Part shown: positions 16,265-24,166 of the stretch, piece after piece | Numbering within the stretch: the first letter of the stretch is position 1 | How the letters are laid out: each line of letters opens with the position of its first letter | Assembly (NCBI GenBank): GCA_017522185.1 | Contig: JAFWZZ010000032.1 | Span: 1 to 36,028, forward strand | Direction: 5' to 3' | Origin: Bacillota bacterium | GTDB lineage: Bacteria > Bacillota > Clostridia > Peptostreptococcales > Anaerovoracaceae | Length of the DNA stretch: 36,028 bases | Program-made: the position numbers and the translations under genes | Notes under the pieces: generated by a model | Seen by the model: the letters and a program-made list of their open reading frames with translations, nothing else | What the model was told of the DNA's origin: nothing | The model's database searches: none

Positions 16265-17020
16265 ATGCAGGGGAAATATCGAAAAATCATAGTGCCTGTG
16301 AAGAGGGAATCGGAGACCTATGTCTTCTGGAAAAGAGAGACGGCGGAACCGGTCTGCTATGTGGAAAGTTACAAAGAAAAAAGAGCGGTTTTCTTCCACG
16401 GGCGGAACCTGCATCCGCAAATCACATACCACCTGATTCTGATAGGGAGCAGCGACGGGCAGGTATTGCATGAAGATTTCGGACCCTTACGAACGGGCGG
16501 GAGTGGTGAGCTGCAGTGCTATAAAACCTTCGGCGGGCCGGAGCTGGAAGCCTACCGTTTTTGTCTTCTTTGTGCGGAAAGGGAGGACAAAGAAATGGAC
16601 ATCGTTTACAAGGGGGAACTGTTTCCTGCGGAATCCTGCTGGACGGATTTGTGCTGTCCGGAAAAGAGGCTTGAAGCTTTTTCTGCCGGATGTGACGAAA
16701 CCGGGGCGCAGTGGTTTCGCGTAGAGGCCTTTGACAGTCTGCCTGTGGGCGCAAAAGGATGCAGGACCTGGATGGAAAAATACGGACACTATATAATAGG
16801 AAGAAAAGAAATGCAGTACTATATCGGTGTGCCGGGAAGATTCCTGCAGAGGGAACAACCCCTTCGGGAAGAAGGTATCTTCCTGCTTTGGCAACCGATA
16901 CGGGGAGGGGAGGCGTTTTTCGAACGGCCGGATCTCATGACTCCGAAACAGCAGGAAGAGATTTTCGGATATTGGATTGCAGAGCTTGATGCGGAAAGCG
17001 ACAGCCTGAAAGCCCTTTGA
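16265..17020 (+). CDS. uncharacterised 251-residue protein
   Basis: I do not recognise this family. AAAGGAG stands 8 bases before the ATG, and base use is normal for the window, so it is very probably a real gene. The protein is soluble, with no signal peptide or membrane helix. It appears to have an N-terminal beta-rich part (HLILIGSSDGQ, then LGPL-like DFGPLRTGGSGELQC), and a C-terminal part rich in aromatic residues (YYIGVPGRFLQREQ, FLLWQPIRGGEAFFE, FGYWIAELD). It is cysteine-rich (C34, then several between 85 and 155). It lies between cvpA and tadA, where a structural or envelope role is as likely as an enzyme. Confidence 0.7.
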   Translation: MQGKYRKIIVPVKRESETYVFWKRETAEPVCYVESYKEKRAVFFHGRNLHPQITYHLILIGSSDGQVLHEDFGPLRTGGSGELQCYKTFGGPELEAYRFCLLCAEREDKEMDIVYKGELFPAESCWTDLCCPEKRLEAFSAGCDETGAQWFRVEAFDSLPVGAKGCRTWMEKYGHYIIGRKEMQYYIGVPGRFLQREQPLREEGIFLLWQPIRGGEAFFERPDLMTPKQQEEIFGYWIAELDAESDSLKAL

Positions 17021-17056
17021 ACATGTACTTTGCATCAAAATCAGTACAAAAAAATG

Positions 17057-17085
17057 TTGAATACTGATATAAAGTGTGGTAACAT
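17057..17085 (+). promoter_or_regulatory. candidate promoter of tadA
   Basis: TTGAAT and TAACAT are separated by 17 bases. The predicted start near 17092 is only a few bases before the chosen ATG at 17096, which raises the possibility of a leaderless or very short-leader transcript. Confidence 0.5.
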
Positions 17086-17095
17086 AGTTGGGTGT

Positions 17096-17566
17096 ATGAA
17101 TAAGTTTATGGAAGAAGCCCTAAAGGAAGCCGCCATTGCGTTTTCGCTTGGCGAGGTCCCCATTGGCGCAGTAATTGAAAAAGATGGACAAATTATCGCA
17201 AGGGGTCATAACCTGACGGAGACGTCTAAGGATCCGACCGCTCACGCGGAAATGATTGCCCTGCGGGAGGCTGCCAGAGTGTTAGGCGGCTGGAGACTGC
17301 TGGGATGCAATCTGTATGTGACCATTGAACCCTGCAGTATGTGTGCAGGTGCCATGGTCTGGGCACGCATCGATAATTTGTATATTGGAGCCATGGACCC
17401 CAAGGCTGGAGCCTGTGGATCAGTCTTTCAGATCCCTTGTTGTGATAAACTGAATCATCAAATTAATGTAGAGACAGGAATCATGGAAGAAGAGTGTAGC
17501 AGCATAATGCGCGAATTCTTCGCTAGACTTAGAAATAGAAAGAAAAAGAGTAAATCGGAGGAATAA
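17096..17566 (+). CDS. tadA: tRNA-specific adenosine deaminase
   Basis: The 156-residue enzyme converts A34 to inosine in tRNA-Arg(ACG). The zinc and catalytic residues are H50 and E52 (HAE) with C80 and C83 (PCSMC). The family's GEVPIGAVI and ARIDNLYIGAMDPKAGACGS segments are present. The ATG at 17096 gives the usual MNKFMEEAL start; an in-frame ATG at 17030 would add 22 unrelated residues upstream of the promoter-like elements. No good ribosome site precedes 17096, and the second ATG at 17108 remains possible. The next gene begins 3 bases after the stop. Confidence 0.93.
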   Translation: MNKFMEEALKEAAIAFSLGEVPIGAVIEKDGQIIARGHNLTETSKDPTAHAEMIALREAARVLGGWRLLGCNLYVTIEPCSMCAGAMVWARIDNLYIGAMDPKAGACGSVFQIPCCDKLNHQINVETGIMEEECSSIMREFFARLRNRKKKSKSEE

Positions 17567-17569
17567 GAG

Positions 17570-18430
17570 ATGAAGAAATTAGGCAGAATCTTATGCCTGG
17601 CAACATTAATCGTAACTTTAACAGCATCTATCTGTTTTGGTGCGGAAGGCTTGCAGATCGTAGAAGCATATCCGGAAGATGGCCAGAAAAACACAACAAT
17701 TGAAAACATGTGTGTGAAGCTGTGGTTCAACCACGAAATGGGTGATAAGGAATCTGTAAAAGCAAACAAGGATTGTTTCAAGCTGACAGATGACGAAGGC
17801 AAGGAAATTCCAATCAGAGTGTTCTATCATCCAGACGATACAAAGCAGGTTCTGGTACTGGCAGACACAACGAAGAAGCTGGACATCAAAGACAACACAG
17901 ATTATACAATGACAGTCTCTGCAGATCTGATGGATAATGACGGCCATAAGCTGGGAAAGGACGCAAAGTATACCTTTACAACACTGAACCAGGGCAGAAA
18001 CAACGCAATCTATATGGTTATGATGTTCGTGATGTTTGGTGGTATGTTCTTCTTTACTTCCCGTCAGATGAAGAAACAGCAGGAAGGTGAACAGAAGGAA
18101 CACCAGGTAAAGGAAGAAGCATTCAATCCATATAAAGAAGCAAAGAGAACCGGTAAATCCGTACAGGAAGTCATTGCAGCTCACGAAAAAGAACAGGCAA
18201 AGAAGGCGGCAAAGCAGGCGAAGAAGGCTGCAAAGAATGCTGTTGATGAAGTTGAATACGAAGAAATCGAAGACAATGGTAACTACAGAGTAAAGGGACC
18301 AAGACCGATTTCTGCAAGTGGCAGTACCTTTATTACAGGTAGAAAAGCCGAAGCTGAAGCCAGAAAGGCAGAAGAAGAAAGACTTGCAAGAAGAAGAGCC
18401 GCAAACGCAAAGGGTAAAAAGAAGAAGTAA
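17570..18430 (+). CDS. secreted Ig-like (SbsA/Big_5) domain protein with membrane anchor and basic tail
   Basis: This 286-residue protein has a signal peptide (1-25, ICFGA before the mature part), then a bacterial Ig-like domain of the Big_5/SbsA type (about 28-138; VEAYPEDGQKN at the start and KYTFTT at the end). A single membrane helix (145-164) is followed by a long charged tail full of K, A and E, ending in KKKK. The tail would face the cytoplasm and may bind nucleic acid, acidic lipid or a protein. CGGAGG precedes the ATG. It is probably cotranscribed with tadA and ends in a hairpin. A cell-envelope role is inferred. Confidence 0.75.
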   Translation: MKKLGRILCLATLIVTLTASICFGAEGLQIVEAYPEDGQKNTTIENMCVKLWFNHEMGDKESVKANKDCFKLTDDEGKEIPIRVFYHPDDTKQVLVLADTTKKLDIKDNTDYTMTVSADLMDNDGHKLGKDAKYTFTTLNQGRNNAIYMVMMFVMFGGMFFFTSRQMKKQQEGEQKEHQVKEEAFNPYKEAKRTGKSVQEVIAAHEKEQAKKAAKQAKKAAKNAVDEVEYEEIEDNGNYRVKGPRPISASGSTFITGRKAEAEARKAEEERLARRRAANAKGKKKK

Positions 18431-18434
18431 GTAA

Positions 18435-18465
18435 GATGAGCGGCTATGCCGCTCATTTTAGATAT
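18435..18465 (+). terminator. hairpin after the Ig-like protein gene (weak terminator or attenuator)
   Basis: ATGAGCGGC pairs with GCCGCTCAT around a TAT loop, followed by only TTTTAG. The stem is very stable but the T-run short, so read-through into ispE is likely. It contains an in-frame ATG for ispE that is sequestered in the stem, which supports the later ispE start. Confidence 0.6.
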
Positions 18466-18477
18466 TTGGTGAGAAAG

Positions 18478-19422
18478 ATGAAAGAAATAAAAGTATCGTC
18501 TTACGCAAAGATTAATTTTTCCATTGATGTAACCGGCGTTCTGGAAAACGGAATGCATGCCGTGGACATGATCATGCATCAGATCGATTTTTTCGATGAT
18601 GTGAACCTGTCCTTTGTACCGGTAGAGACCGCAGAACGCGGCGATGTAACCATTGAACTCAGTACAAACCGATACTATCTGCCGACAGATCAGAGGAATC
18701 TGGCATACAAGGCGGCAGAGCTGATGACAGAGCGATTCGGAGAACAGATTCCGGGTGGTCTTCTGAAGATTCACATCCAGAAGAGAATCCCGGTAGCTGC
18801 AGGCATGGCTGGCGGCAGCGGAAACGGTGCGGCTGTACTCCATGGCCTGAATGTACTATGGAATCTGGACCTGTCGCTGGAAGAACTCTGTAATCTGGGT
18901 TCTGCTCTGGGATCCGATGTTCCGTTTTGTGTCATGGGACAGGCCAGAATGAATTACCGTCTGCCGCACAAAATCAGAAAAGACAGTTCCGCTGTTTCCT
19001 GTGCCAGAGCAACCGGAACAGGTACAGACATGGAACCACTGCATTCCGTGAAGAAGGCTGTCGTCATCGCGAAACCTCCGATTGGTGTGTCTACCCGGGA
19101 GGTATACCAGGGAATCGACCACTGTGAGATTACGGCACGGCCTGATAACGATGCGATGATAAAAGCTATTTACGAAAAAAACAACGAAAGTTTTCTGGAA
19201 GAGTGTATCAACGTACTGGAAAACTACACGCTGAAAGCCTATCCTGAAGTACAGAAACTGAAGGAAGTGCTGCTGCAGGACCAGCGGGCAGAGAAAGTTT
19301 TGATGAGCGGAAGCGGACCGACCGTATTTGCGCTGTATCAGAAAATTGCAGAGGCAAGGAAAGCATGCTCTATCCTGAGAGAGCAGGGATACGAAGCCTA
19401 CTGGACAAAAACCACAAAGTAA
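18478..19422 (+). CDS. ispE: 4-diphosphocytidyl-2-C-methyl-D-erythritol kinase with apparent insertion
   Basis: The 314-residue GHMP kinase acts in the MEP isoprenoid pathway. SSYAKINFSID carries the substrate lysine K11; the ATP loop PVAAGMAGGSGNGAA is at 105-119; the catalytic Asp is D147 in LGSDVPFC; and KPPIGVST and GSGPTVFALY follow. It is longer than the usual 280-290 residues because about 20 residues (about 156-175) seem inserted before RATGTGTDMEPL, bounded by a GCCAGA direct repeat exactly 60 bases apart. I chose the ATG at 18478 (weak GGTGAG upstream) over one at 18436 that lies in a hairpin. A GntR regulator follows closely. Confidence 0.93.
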   Translation: MKEIKVSSYAKINFSIDVTGVLENGMHAVDMIMHQIDFFDDVNLSFVPVETAERGDVTIELSTNRYYLPTDQRNLAYKAAELMTERFGEQIPGGLLKIHIQKRIPVAAGMAGGSGNGAAVLHGLNVLWNLDLSLEELCNLGSALGSDVPFCVMGQARMNYRLPHKIRKDSSAVSCARATGTGTDMEPLHSVKKAVVIAKPPIGVSTREVYQGIDHCEITARPDNDAMIKAIYEKNNESFLEECINVLENYTLKAYPEVQKLKEVLLQDQRAEKVLMSGSGPTVFALYQKIAEARKACSILREQGYEAYWTKTTK

Positions 19423-19435
19423 TTAGGAGAAAAAT

Positions 19436-20110
19436 ATGTTAAATTTTGATTTACACAACCATAGACCGCTGCGGGAAATCGTATATGAGCAGCTGAAACG
19501 ACAGATTCTGACTGGCGAAATCACACCGGGAACCCGTATGATGGAAGTAGAACTGGCAGATGAGATGGGCGTTTCCAGAACACCGGTCAGAGAAGCGATC
19601 AGAAAGCTGGAAAAGGAAGGACTGGTCACTATCGAACCGAGAAGAGGCGCCTATGCTTCTGATATCTCTGTAAAGGATATGGTCGATACGATGGAGGTTA
19701 GAGAGCATCTGGAGTCCCTTGCAGCATATCTGGCAGCCCAGACCATGACGGAAGAGCAGAGGGAAGAGCTGGAACGTATCACCAACGGTTACACCAACGC
19801 CATCCATAACAACAACATGGAGGAGATGATCCATTACGATGAGCTTTTCCACAAGGGTATCGTTAACGCCAGCGGCAACAAGACACTGATTCAGATCAGT
19901 GAAACCGTACAGGAACTGGCATTACGTTTCCGTTATCTGTACTACGATGATTTGTCCAGATACGGCTCCATGCCGATGGAGCACAAGCAGATTCTGGAGG
20001 CCATCGAAAACAAGGATCCGGATGCAGCAAAGGAATGTGCAAAGACCCATGTGAAAAGACTGAAGGACTTCGTCATCCGCGAAGGGGAAAATGCATTTAA
20101 GCATGAATAA
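19436..20110 (+). CDS. GntR family transcriptional regulator, FCD (FadR-type) subfamily
   Basis: The 224-residue protein has a winged helix at about 10-75 (LREIVYEQLKRQILTGEI, then VSRTPVREAIRKLEKEGLV) and an all-helical FCD ligand domain at about 80-215, with metal/ligand residues in DELFHKGIV and EHKQILEAI. Such regulators respond to small carboxylates. TAGGAG precedes the ATG. It lies 13 bases after ispE and ends with a strong terminator. Its target is unknown; the antiporter gene downstream is one candidate. Confidence 0.92.
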   Translation: MLNFDLHNHRPLREIVYEQLKRQILTGEITPGTRMMEVELADEMGVSRTPVREAIRKLEKEGLVTIEPRRGAYASDISVKDMVDTMEVREHLESLAAYLAAQTMTEEQREELERITNGYTNAIHNNNMEEMIHYDELFHKGIVNASGNKTLIQISETVQELALRFRYLYYDDLSRYGSMPMEHKQILEAIENKDPDAAKECAKTHVKRLKDFVIREGENAFKHE

Positions 20111-20129
20111 ACCGATATGAAGATAAACC

Positions 20130-20162
20130 ACAGGGCGCATCTCGTATGCGCCCTGTATTTTT
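20130..20162 (+). terminator. Rho-independent terminator of the ispE-gntR unit
   Basis: An 11-base perfect stem ACAGGGCGCAT/ATGCGCCCTGT with a CTCGT loop is followed by ATTTTTAT. Confidence 0.9.
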
Positions 20163-20175
20163 ATGCATTATGAAA

Positions 20176-20240
20176 AGTAGTTCAGCACTTCGCCCTGTTA
20201 AAGGGATGAGGGCGAAACCCCTTGAAATTACTGGTTTTTT
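20176..20240 (+). ncRNA. candidate structured RNA ending in a T-run
   Basis: Two nested stems are visible: outer AGTA/TACT plus TTCA/TGAA, inner TTCGCCCT/AGGGCGAA (8 pairs), with internal loops between them, then GG and six T. The inner region has an alternative pairing (AAGGG with CCCTT, or AGGG with CCCT). It lies after a complete terminator and before the antiporter promoter. I see no promoter for it and cannot match it to a known riboswitch. It may be a second terminator or a small regulatory RNA. Confidence 0.4.
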
Positions 20241-20262
20241 GTGGATTTTCTGAAAATAGTCC

Positions 20263-20291
20263 TTGACACTATCTAGCATAAATAGTAAAAT
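20263..20291 (+). promoter_or_regulatory. sigma-A promoter of the second antiporter gene
   Basis: A perfect TTGACA and TAAAAT are separated by 17 bases. The predicted start near 20298 gives a leader of about 87 bases. Confidence 0.85.
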
Positions 20292-20297
20292 AGCGAA

Positions 20298-20384
20298 TGT
20301 TGTCTGCTTCAGACAAAATCTGCGTTATGATAAGCAGAAATGCATAACTAATATTATTTTAATGTATGAAAGGAAAATGAAAAA
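20298..20384 (+). promoter_or_regulatory. structured leader of the antiporter mRNA
   Basis: The leader contains the hairpin TTGTCTG-CTT-CAGACAA and a second possible stem, TCTGC/GCAGA or alternatively GTTATG/CATAAC, which are mutually exclusive. AAAGG lies close to the ATG at 20385. It could stabilise the message or act as a regulator of translation; it matches no riboswitch class I know. Confidence 0.45.
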
Positions 20385-21887
20385 ATGACAGAACAGAAAA
20401 AAGCTGTACGTCTGCCGAACAAAATTGAAGCATTAGCTCCAATCGTTGTTCTGCTGGCACTCATGATCTCCAACTATGTTCTGGGATGGGGCCAGGACCC
20501 ACATATCCCAGTATTAATCGCTTGTGCAGTAGCTATGGGCGTAGGTAAGCTGTGTGGCGCATCCTACCAGGATATGCTGACTGGCTTCTTAGAAGCTGTT
20601 AACATGTCCATGGAAGCTATCATCATCATCCTGTGCGTAGGTTGTATGATTGGTTCCTTCACATGGTGTGGTACAATCCCAGCTGTAGTATTCTACGGTC
20701 TGAAGTTATTAAGCCCAGCAATCTTCTTACCATTCGCATGCGTACTGTGTGCAGTAGTAGGTATCTCCCTGGGTTCCGCTTGGACAGTAACTGCTACTTT
20801 AGGTGTAGCATTCATGGCTATCGGCCAGACAATGGGTCTGTCTCCTGCTCTGATCGCTGGTTGTATCTTATCCGGCGCTTGCTGCGGCGACAAGTTCTCC
20901 CCAATGTCCGACTCCACAAACCTGGCTGCAGGTTCCGCACAGACTGGTCTGTTTGACCACGTAGCTGCTATGATCACAACTACATTCCCATCTCTGGTAA
21001 TCGCAGTTGTAATCTACGCTGTATTAGGTGTAAACGCATCCGGTACTTATGACCCAACTTTAGCAAACGAATTATCCCAGGCTATCGTTGACCACTACAG
21101 CTACATGAGCCCAGTGCTGTTAATCCCAGTACTGTTAATCGTTGTAGTAGCATTAATGAAGATTCCTGCAATCCCATCCGTACTGTTAGTATCTGCAGTA
21201 GGCTGCGTATTCGCTGTAATCTTCCAGGGTGCAACATTCTCTGACTGTATCACAATGGTACACTACGGTTACGAAGCTGAAACTGGCAACGAACTGTGCG
21301 ACGCTTTAGTAAACAGAGGCGGTATGGACTCCATGCTGTGGACAAACAACTTAGTAATCATCGCTGTTGGTTTCGGTGGTGTATTACAGAAGATCGGTAT
21401 GGTAGAATCCCTGTTAGGCGGCCTGATCAAGAGAGTAAAGACTCCATTCCAGTTAGTAGTAGTTACTATGATTACAGGTGCATTCTGTATCACTACAATG
21501 TGCGACCAGTACTTAGGTCTGATCATCCCATCCACAATGTACAAGGATAAGTATGACGAAATGGGTCTGGGTAGAAACTTCCTGTCCAGAACTCTGGAAG
21601 ACTGCGGTACTCTGTGGTCCCCACTGGTTCCATGGTCCTCCTGCGGTGCATACCACGCTGGCGTTTTAGGCGTATCCACTTTTGCATACCTGCCTATGAC
21701 ATTCATGAACCTGATTAACCCAGTATTCGCATTAGTAACTGTTAAGTTAGGCATCAACATCCTGTACGCTGATGGTTCCAGAAGAAACATCTTCGGCAAG
21801 ATGGTGAAGAAGGCTCCTGCTGGCGCTCCTGCTGATGCACACGCAAAGGCTATGGCTGCTTTAGAAGCAATGAGAGCTGCAAAATAG
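20385..21887 (+). CDS. NhaC-type Na+/H+ antiporter family protein
   Basis: This is a 500-residue integral membrane protein with about 11-12 hydrophobic segments. NhaC-family features include GQDPHIP in the first loop, ISLGSAWTVTATLG, CGDKFSPMSDSTNLAAG and the C-terminal DCGTLWSPLVPWSSCGAYHAG. It exchanges sodium, or possibly an organic anion or amino acid, against protons or sodium at the cytoplasmic membrane. Codon use is strongly biased (GTA, TTA, CCA), as in highly expressed genes. It has its own promoter and structured leader, unlike the paralogue at the left edge, which is under sigma-54. It ends in a GAPADAHAKAMAAL tail. Confidence 0.9.
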   Translation: MTEQKKAVRLPNKIEALAPIVVLLALMISNYVLGWGQDPHIPVLIACAVAMGVGKLCGASYQDMLTGFLEAVNMSMEAIIIILCVGCMIGSFTWCGTIPAVVFYGLKLLSPAIFLPFACVLCAVVGISLGSAWTVTATLGVAFMAIGQTMGLSPALIAGCILSGACCGDKFSPMSDSTNLAAGSAQTGLFDHVAAMITTTFPSLVIAVVIYAVLGVNASGTYDPTLANELSQAIVDHYSYMSPVLLIPVLLIVVVALMKIPAIPSVLLVSAVGCVFAVIFQGATFSDCITMVHYGYEAETGNELCDALVNRGGMDSMLWTNNLVIIAVGFGGVLQKIGMVESLLGGLIKRVKTPFQLVVVTMITGAFCITTMCDQYLGLIIPSTMYKDKYDEMGLGRNFLSRTLEDCGTLWSPLVPWSSCGAYHAGVLGVSTFAYLPMTFMNLINPVFALVTVKLGINILYADGSRRNIFGKMVKKAPAGAPADAHAKAMAALEAMRAAK

Positions 21888-21896
21888 TAGAAAGCT

Positions 21897-22388
21897 ATGG
21901 AATTTAAAGGTATTCAAAAGGCACGTGAGCCTTGGGTAAAATATGCGGTTGCGGCAGCGGCTCTGTTCATGTTCTTCTTTGCCTTTGCGGACAAGAAGCC
22001 GACATACATGGCCATTGCACTCATTGTTATCGTTGCTGCTTTCCTGGAGAAGGAACATGTAGTATGCGAAGACGGTGTCGACATCAGATATAACGTTCTT
22101 GGCTGGAAACATGTGAACCGCTGGGAATGGAGTGAGATTACAGCAATGCAGACCGACTATAAGAAAGCTGCCCCAAATGTGATGGTTCACTTTAATAAAG
22201 ATGTTTCCATCAGAGCCTTCACCATGAAGAAATCTCAGGTAAAAGGTATCCTGCAGCTGGCTGCTTCCAAGAATCCTGATATGTTCATCGGGGATGTATC
22301 TCCGGAAGAAAAGGAAAAGAGAGAAGCAGAAATCCTGCATCAGCAGGAAATCGAACGTGCTCGCGAAGCCGCAAAGAAAAGAAAATAG
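21897..22388 (+). CDS. small membrane protein with PH-like domain
   Basis: The 163-residue protein has two hydrophobic segments (about 17-32 and 37-50) separated by a short KKPTY loop, then a beta-rich part (HVVCEDGVDIRYNVLGWKHVNRWEWSEI) resembling bacterial PH or YcxB-like domains, and a charged helical tail. The function is unknown. It begins 9 bases after the antiporter stop with only a weak ribosome site, so it probably depends on the antiporter transcript and may be an accessory subunit (inference). Confidence 0.72.
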   Translation: MEFKGIQKAREPWVKYAVAAAALFMFFFAFADKKPTYMAIALIVIVAAFLEKEHVVCEDGVDIRYNVLGWKHVNRWEWSEITAMQTDYKKAAPNVMVHFNKDVSIRAFTMKKSQVKGILQLAASKNPDMFIGDVSPEEKEKREAEILHQQEIERAREAAKKRK

Positions 22389-22396
22389 TTTTTATA

Positions 22397-22436
22397 CGGG
22401 AATCGGATTTTTGTCCGGTTCCCTTTTGTTTTTTGC
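22397..22436 (+). terminator. Rho-independent terminator after the antiporter unit
   Basis: GGGAATCGGA pairs with TCCGGTTCCC (one G-T pair) around TTTTTG, followed by TTTTGTTTTTT. Confidence 0.85.
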
Positions 22437-22495
22437 ATTTTTTTTCGGGAGGCGGCATAGGCATAAAACAAGAAGGTTTTGGGAGGAGAAGGAAC

Positions 22496-24109
22496 ATGAC
22501 ACAAGAAAAGGATATTCCCGCATATGCACTGCAGGTAGCCAGGGCGCCACGAATCATCCCTTGCCAGGCAGTTTATCATACAGAGAACATGATGACACCG
22601 GGTGGCAGGCAGATTGCGGTTTACCAGTTTGAGGAGGACATTCTTGTCCCCGACACGAAAGAGGATATGGCAGAGATCCTGTTGATGGAGGCAGATTGTG
22701 ATGTGCAGCCTGCGGAGCGGAAACTGAGCCAGAAGGGTGATGACCTGCTGAATCTGACGGGAACGCTCACTGTGCAGACTCTTTACCGTCCGGAGTATGC
22801 GGATTGTCTGCCGGTTTCCATCACATCAAAAGTGCCATATCAATACCAGTGGCATCTGCAATGTTCAGATCCGGCAGAAGGCCGGTTCTCATGCAGAGTC
22901 AAATCCCTGGAATCCATGGTGATGAATGAACGGAAATTCCGCGTAAAGGTGACCCTGGAGTTTTCCTGTATGCTCTATATGGAACAGGAGCTTTCGCTTT
23001 TCCAGGGTTTGGAGCAGGAAGAACTGGAGATGAAGACGGAGGAAGTTTCGCTTTGCGCACTGACGACAACAAAGAAGGAAGTGCTGGACCTGGATGCCTG
23101 GGTGGACTGCAGCGGGAGCAAGAATGAACCAACAGAGCTTTTGCAGCAGAACTATATCCTGACAGAAAACTACCGGCAGGTTACCAGTGAGAAAATCGTG
23201 CTCAATGGTTTCGTGTTTGCCGAGTTCCTGTACCGCGCGCGGGACGAAGAGGGGAAGGAAAATATCTGTTGTCAGAAAGGCCGCATCGAGTTTACCCAGT
23301 TCCTTCCGCTGGAGAAGAAATACAGGGGGAAGAAGTGGAGCCTGGTAAAGACCGGTTTTTCCGGCCGGGGACTACGAGCCGCCTTGGAAAAGAAGGAAGA
23401 CGGTATGCCGGGCTTTCACGTGGAAGGGAAGGTGGAAACCCTTGTTTCCCTCTATGAGAACAGAGAAATGGAGATGGTTGCAGATGCCTACCATCAGGAT
23501 AAGGCTTTCTCCTGCAGCTTCCAGACGCAAAGGAAAAAGGATCTGTCCTGTATTGGCACCAATGAGCTTTCTTTCCGGGAGCTGATCCACCTTCCGGAAG
23601 GAGCAAAAGCAGAAGATGCTGTCTGTGTCCGCTGTCATCCGTGCAGCTGGAGTTGTCAGGCAGAAAAAGACCGCCTGCACCTGTCTGTGGAGATGGAAGC
23701 TGTCTGTCTGTGGAAGACGGATGATGAATACCGAATCACAAAGGTGAAACACAGCCTGCAGCAGACCGTGGAAGCGGAAGGAATGGAGCCAACGACAGAG
23801 GTAAACCTGGAAATTATGCCGAAGGACTGCCGCCTGACACTGCTTAGTGAACGGCAGATGGAGCTGGCAGGAGCTCTTAACCTGTGTTGGGAAGGATGCA
23901 TTGAGAAGGAAATCCTTCTGCTTACATCACCGGGATTCGTGGAGGGAGACCTGCACAAAGGGGCAGCCATGGTCATTACCATGATGGAAGAGGGCGAAGA
24001 TCTTTGGACGCTGGCAAAACGCCATCACACGACGGAAGCCAGAATCCGCAGTATAAACCGGCTGGAAAGCAGTCCGGCAGCAACACAAAAATTATTGATT
24101 ATTAAATAG
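22496..24109 (+). CDS. SPOCS (DUF3794) and LysM domain protein, probable spore envelope protein
   Basis: The protein has 537 residues. Repeated SPOCS/DUF3794 modules are visible from about 20 to 460, each with the alternating pattern of EDILVPDTKEDMAEILLMEAD, LLNLTGTLTVQTLY and similar beta strands. A LysM peptidoglycan-binding motif closes the protein (about 490-537; EEGEDLWTLAKRHHTTEARIRSINRL). Such proteins are found in spore formers and are thought to sit at the cortex/coat. I chose the ATG at 22496 because GGGAGGAGAAGG precedes it; an ATG at 22433 lies inside the upstream terminator tail. It is probably cotranscribed with spoIIR, 57 bases on. Confidence 0.85.
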   Translation: MTQEKDIPAYALQVARAPRIIPCQAVYHTENMMTPGGRQIAVYQFEEDILVPDTKEDMAEILLMEADCDVQPAERKLSQKGDDLLNLTGTLTVQTLYRPEYADCLPVSITSKVPYQYQWHLQCSDPAEGRFSCRVKSLESMVMNERKFRVKVTLEFSCMLYMEQELSLFQGLEQEELEMKTEEVSLCALTTTKKEVLDLDAWVDCSGSKNEPTELLQQNYILTENYRQVTSEKIVLNGFVFAEFLYRARDEEGKENICCQKGRIEFTQFLPLEKKYRGKKWSLVKTGFSGRGLRAALEKKEDGMPGFHVEGKVETLVSLYENREMEMVADAYHQDKAFSCSFQTQRKKDLSCIGTNELSFRELIHLPEGAKAEDAVCVRCHPCSWSCQAEKDRLHLSVEMEAVCLWKTDDEYRITKVKHSLQQTVEAEGMEPTTEVNLEIMPKDCRLTLLSERQMELAGALNLCWEGCIEKEILLLTSPGFVEGDLHKGAAMVITMMEEGEDLWTLAKRHHTTEARIRSINRLESSPAATQKLLIIK

Positions 24110-24166
24110 GTATAAATTTCGAAGTTCTGTCCATACTCCTTACATCAAAGGAAAGGACAGGAAGAA

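Noticed and set aside
20176-20240. known riboswitch (fluoride, guanidine, preQ1, purine, c-di-GMP, THF)
   Set aside because: The conserved cores of these classes that I remember are not present; I kept it as an unclassified structured element.
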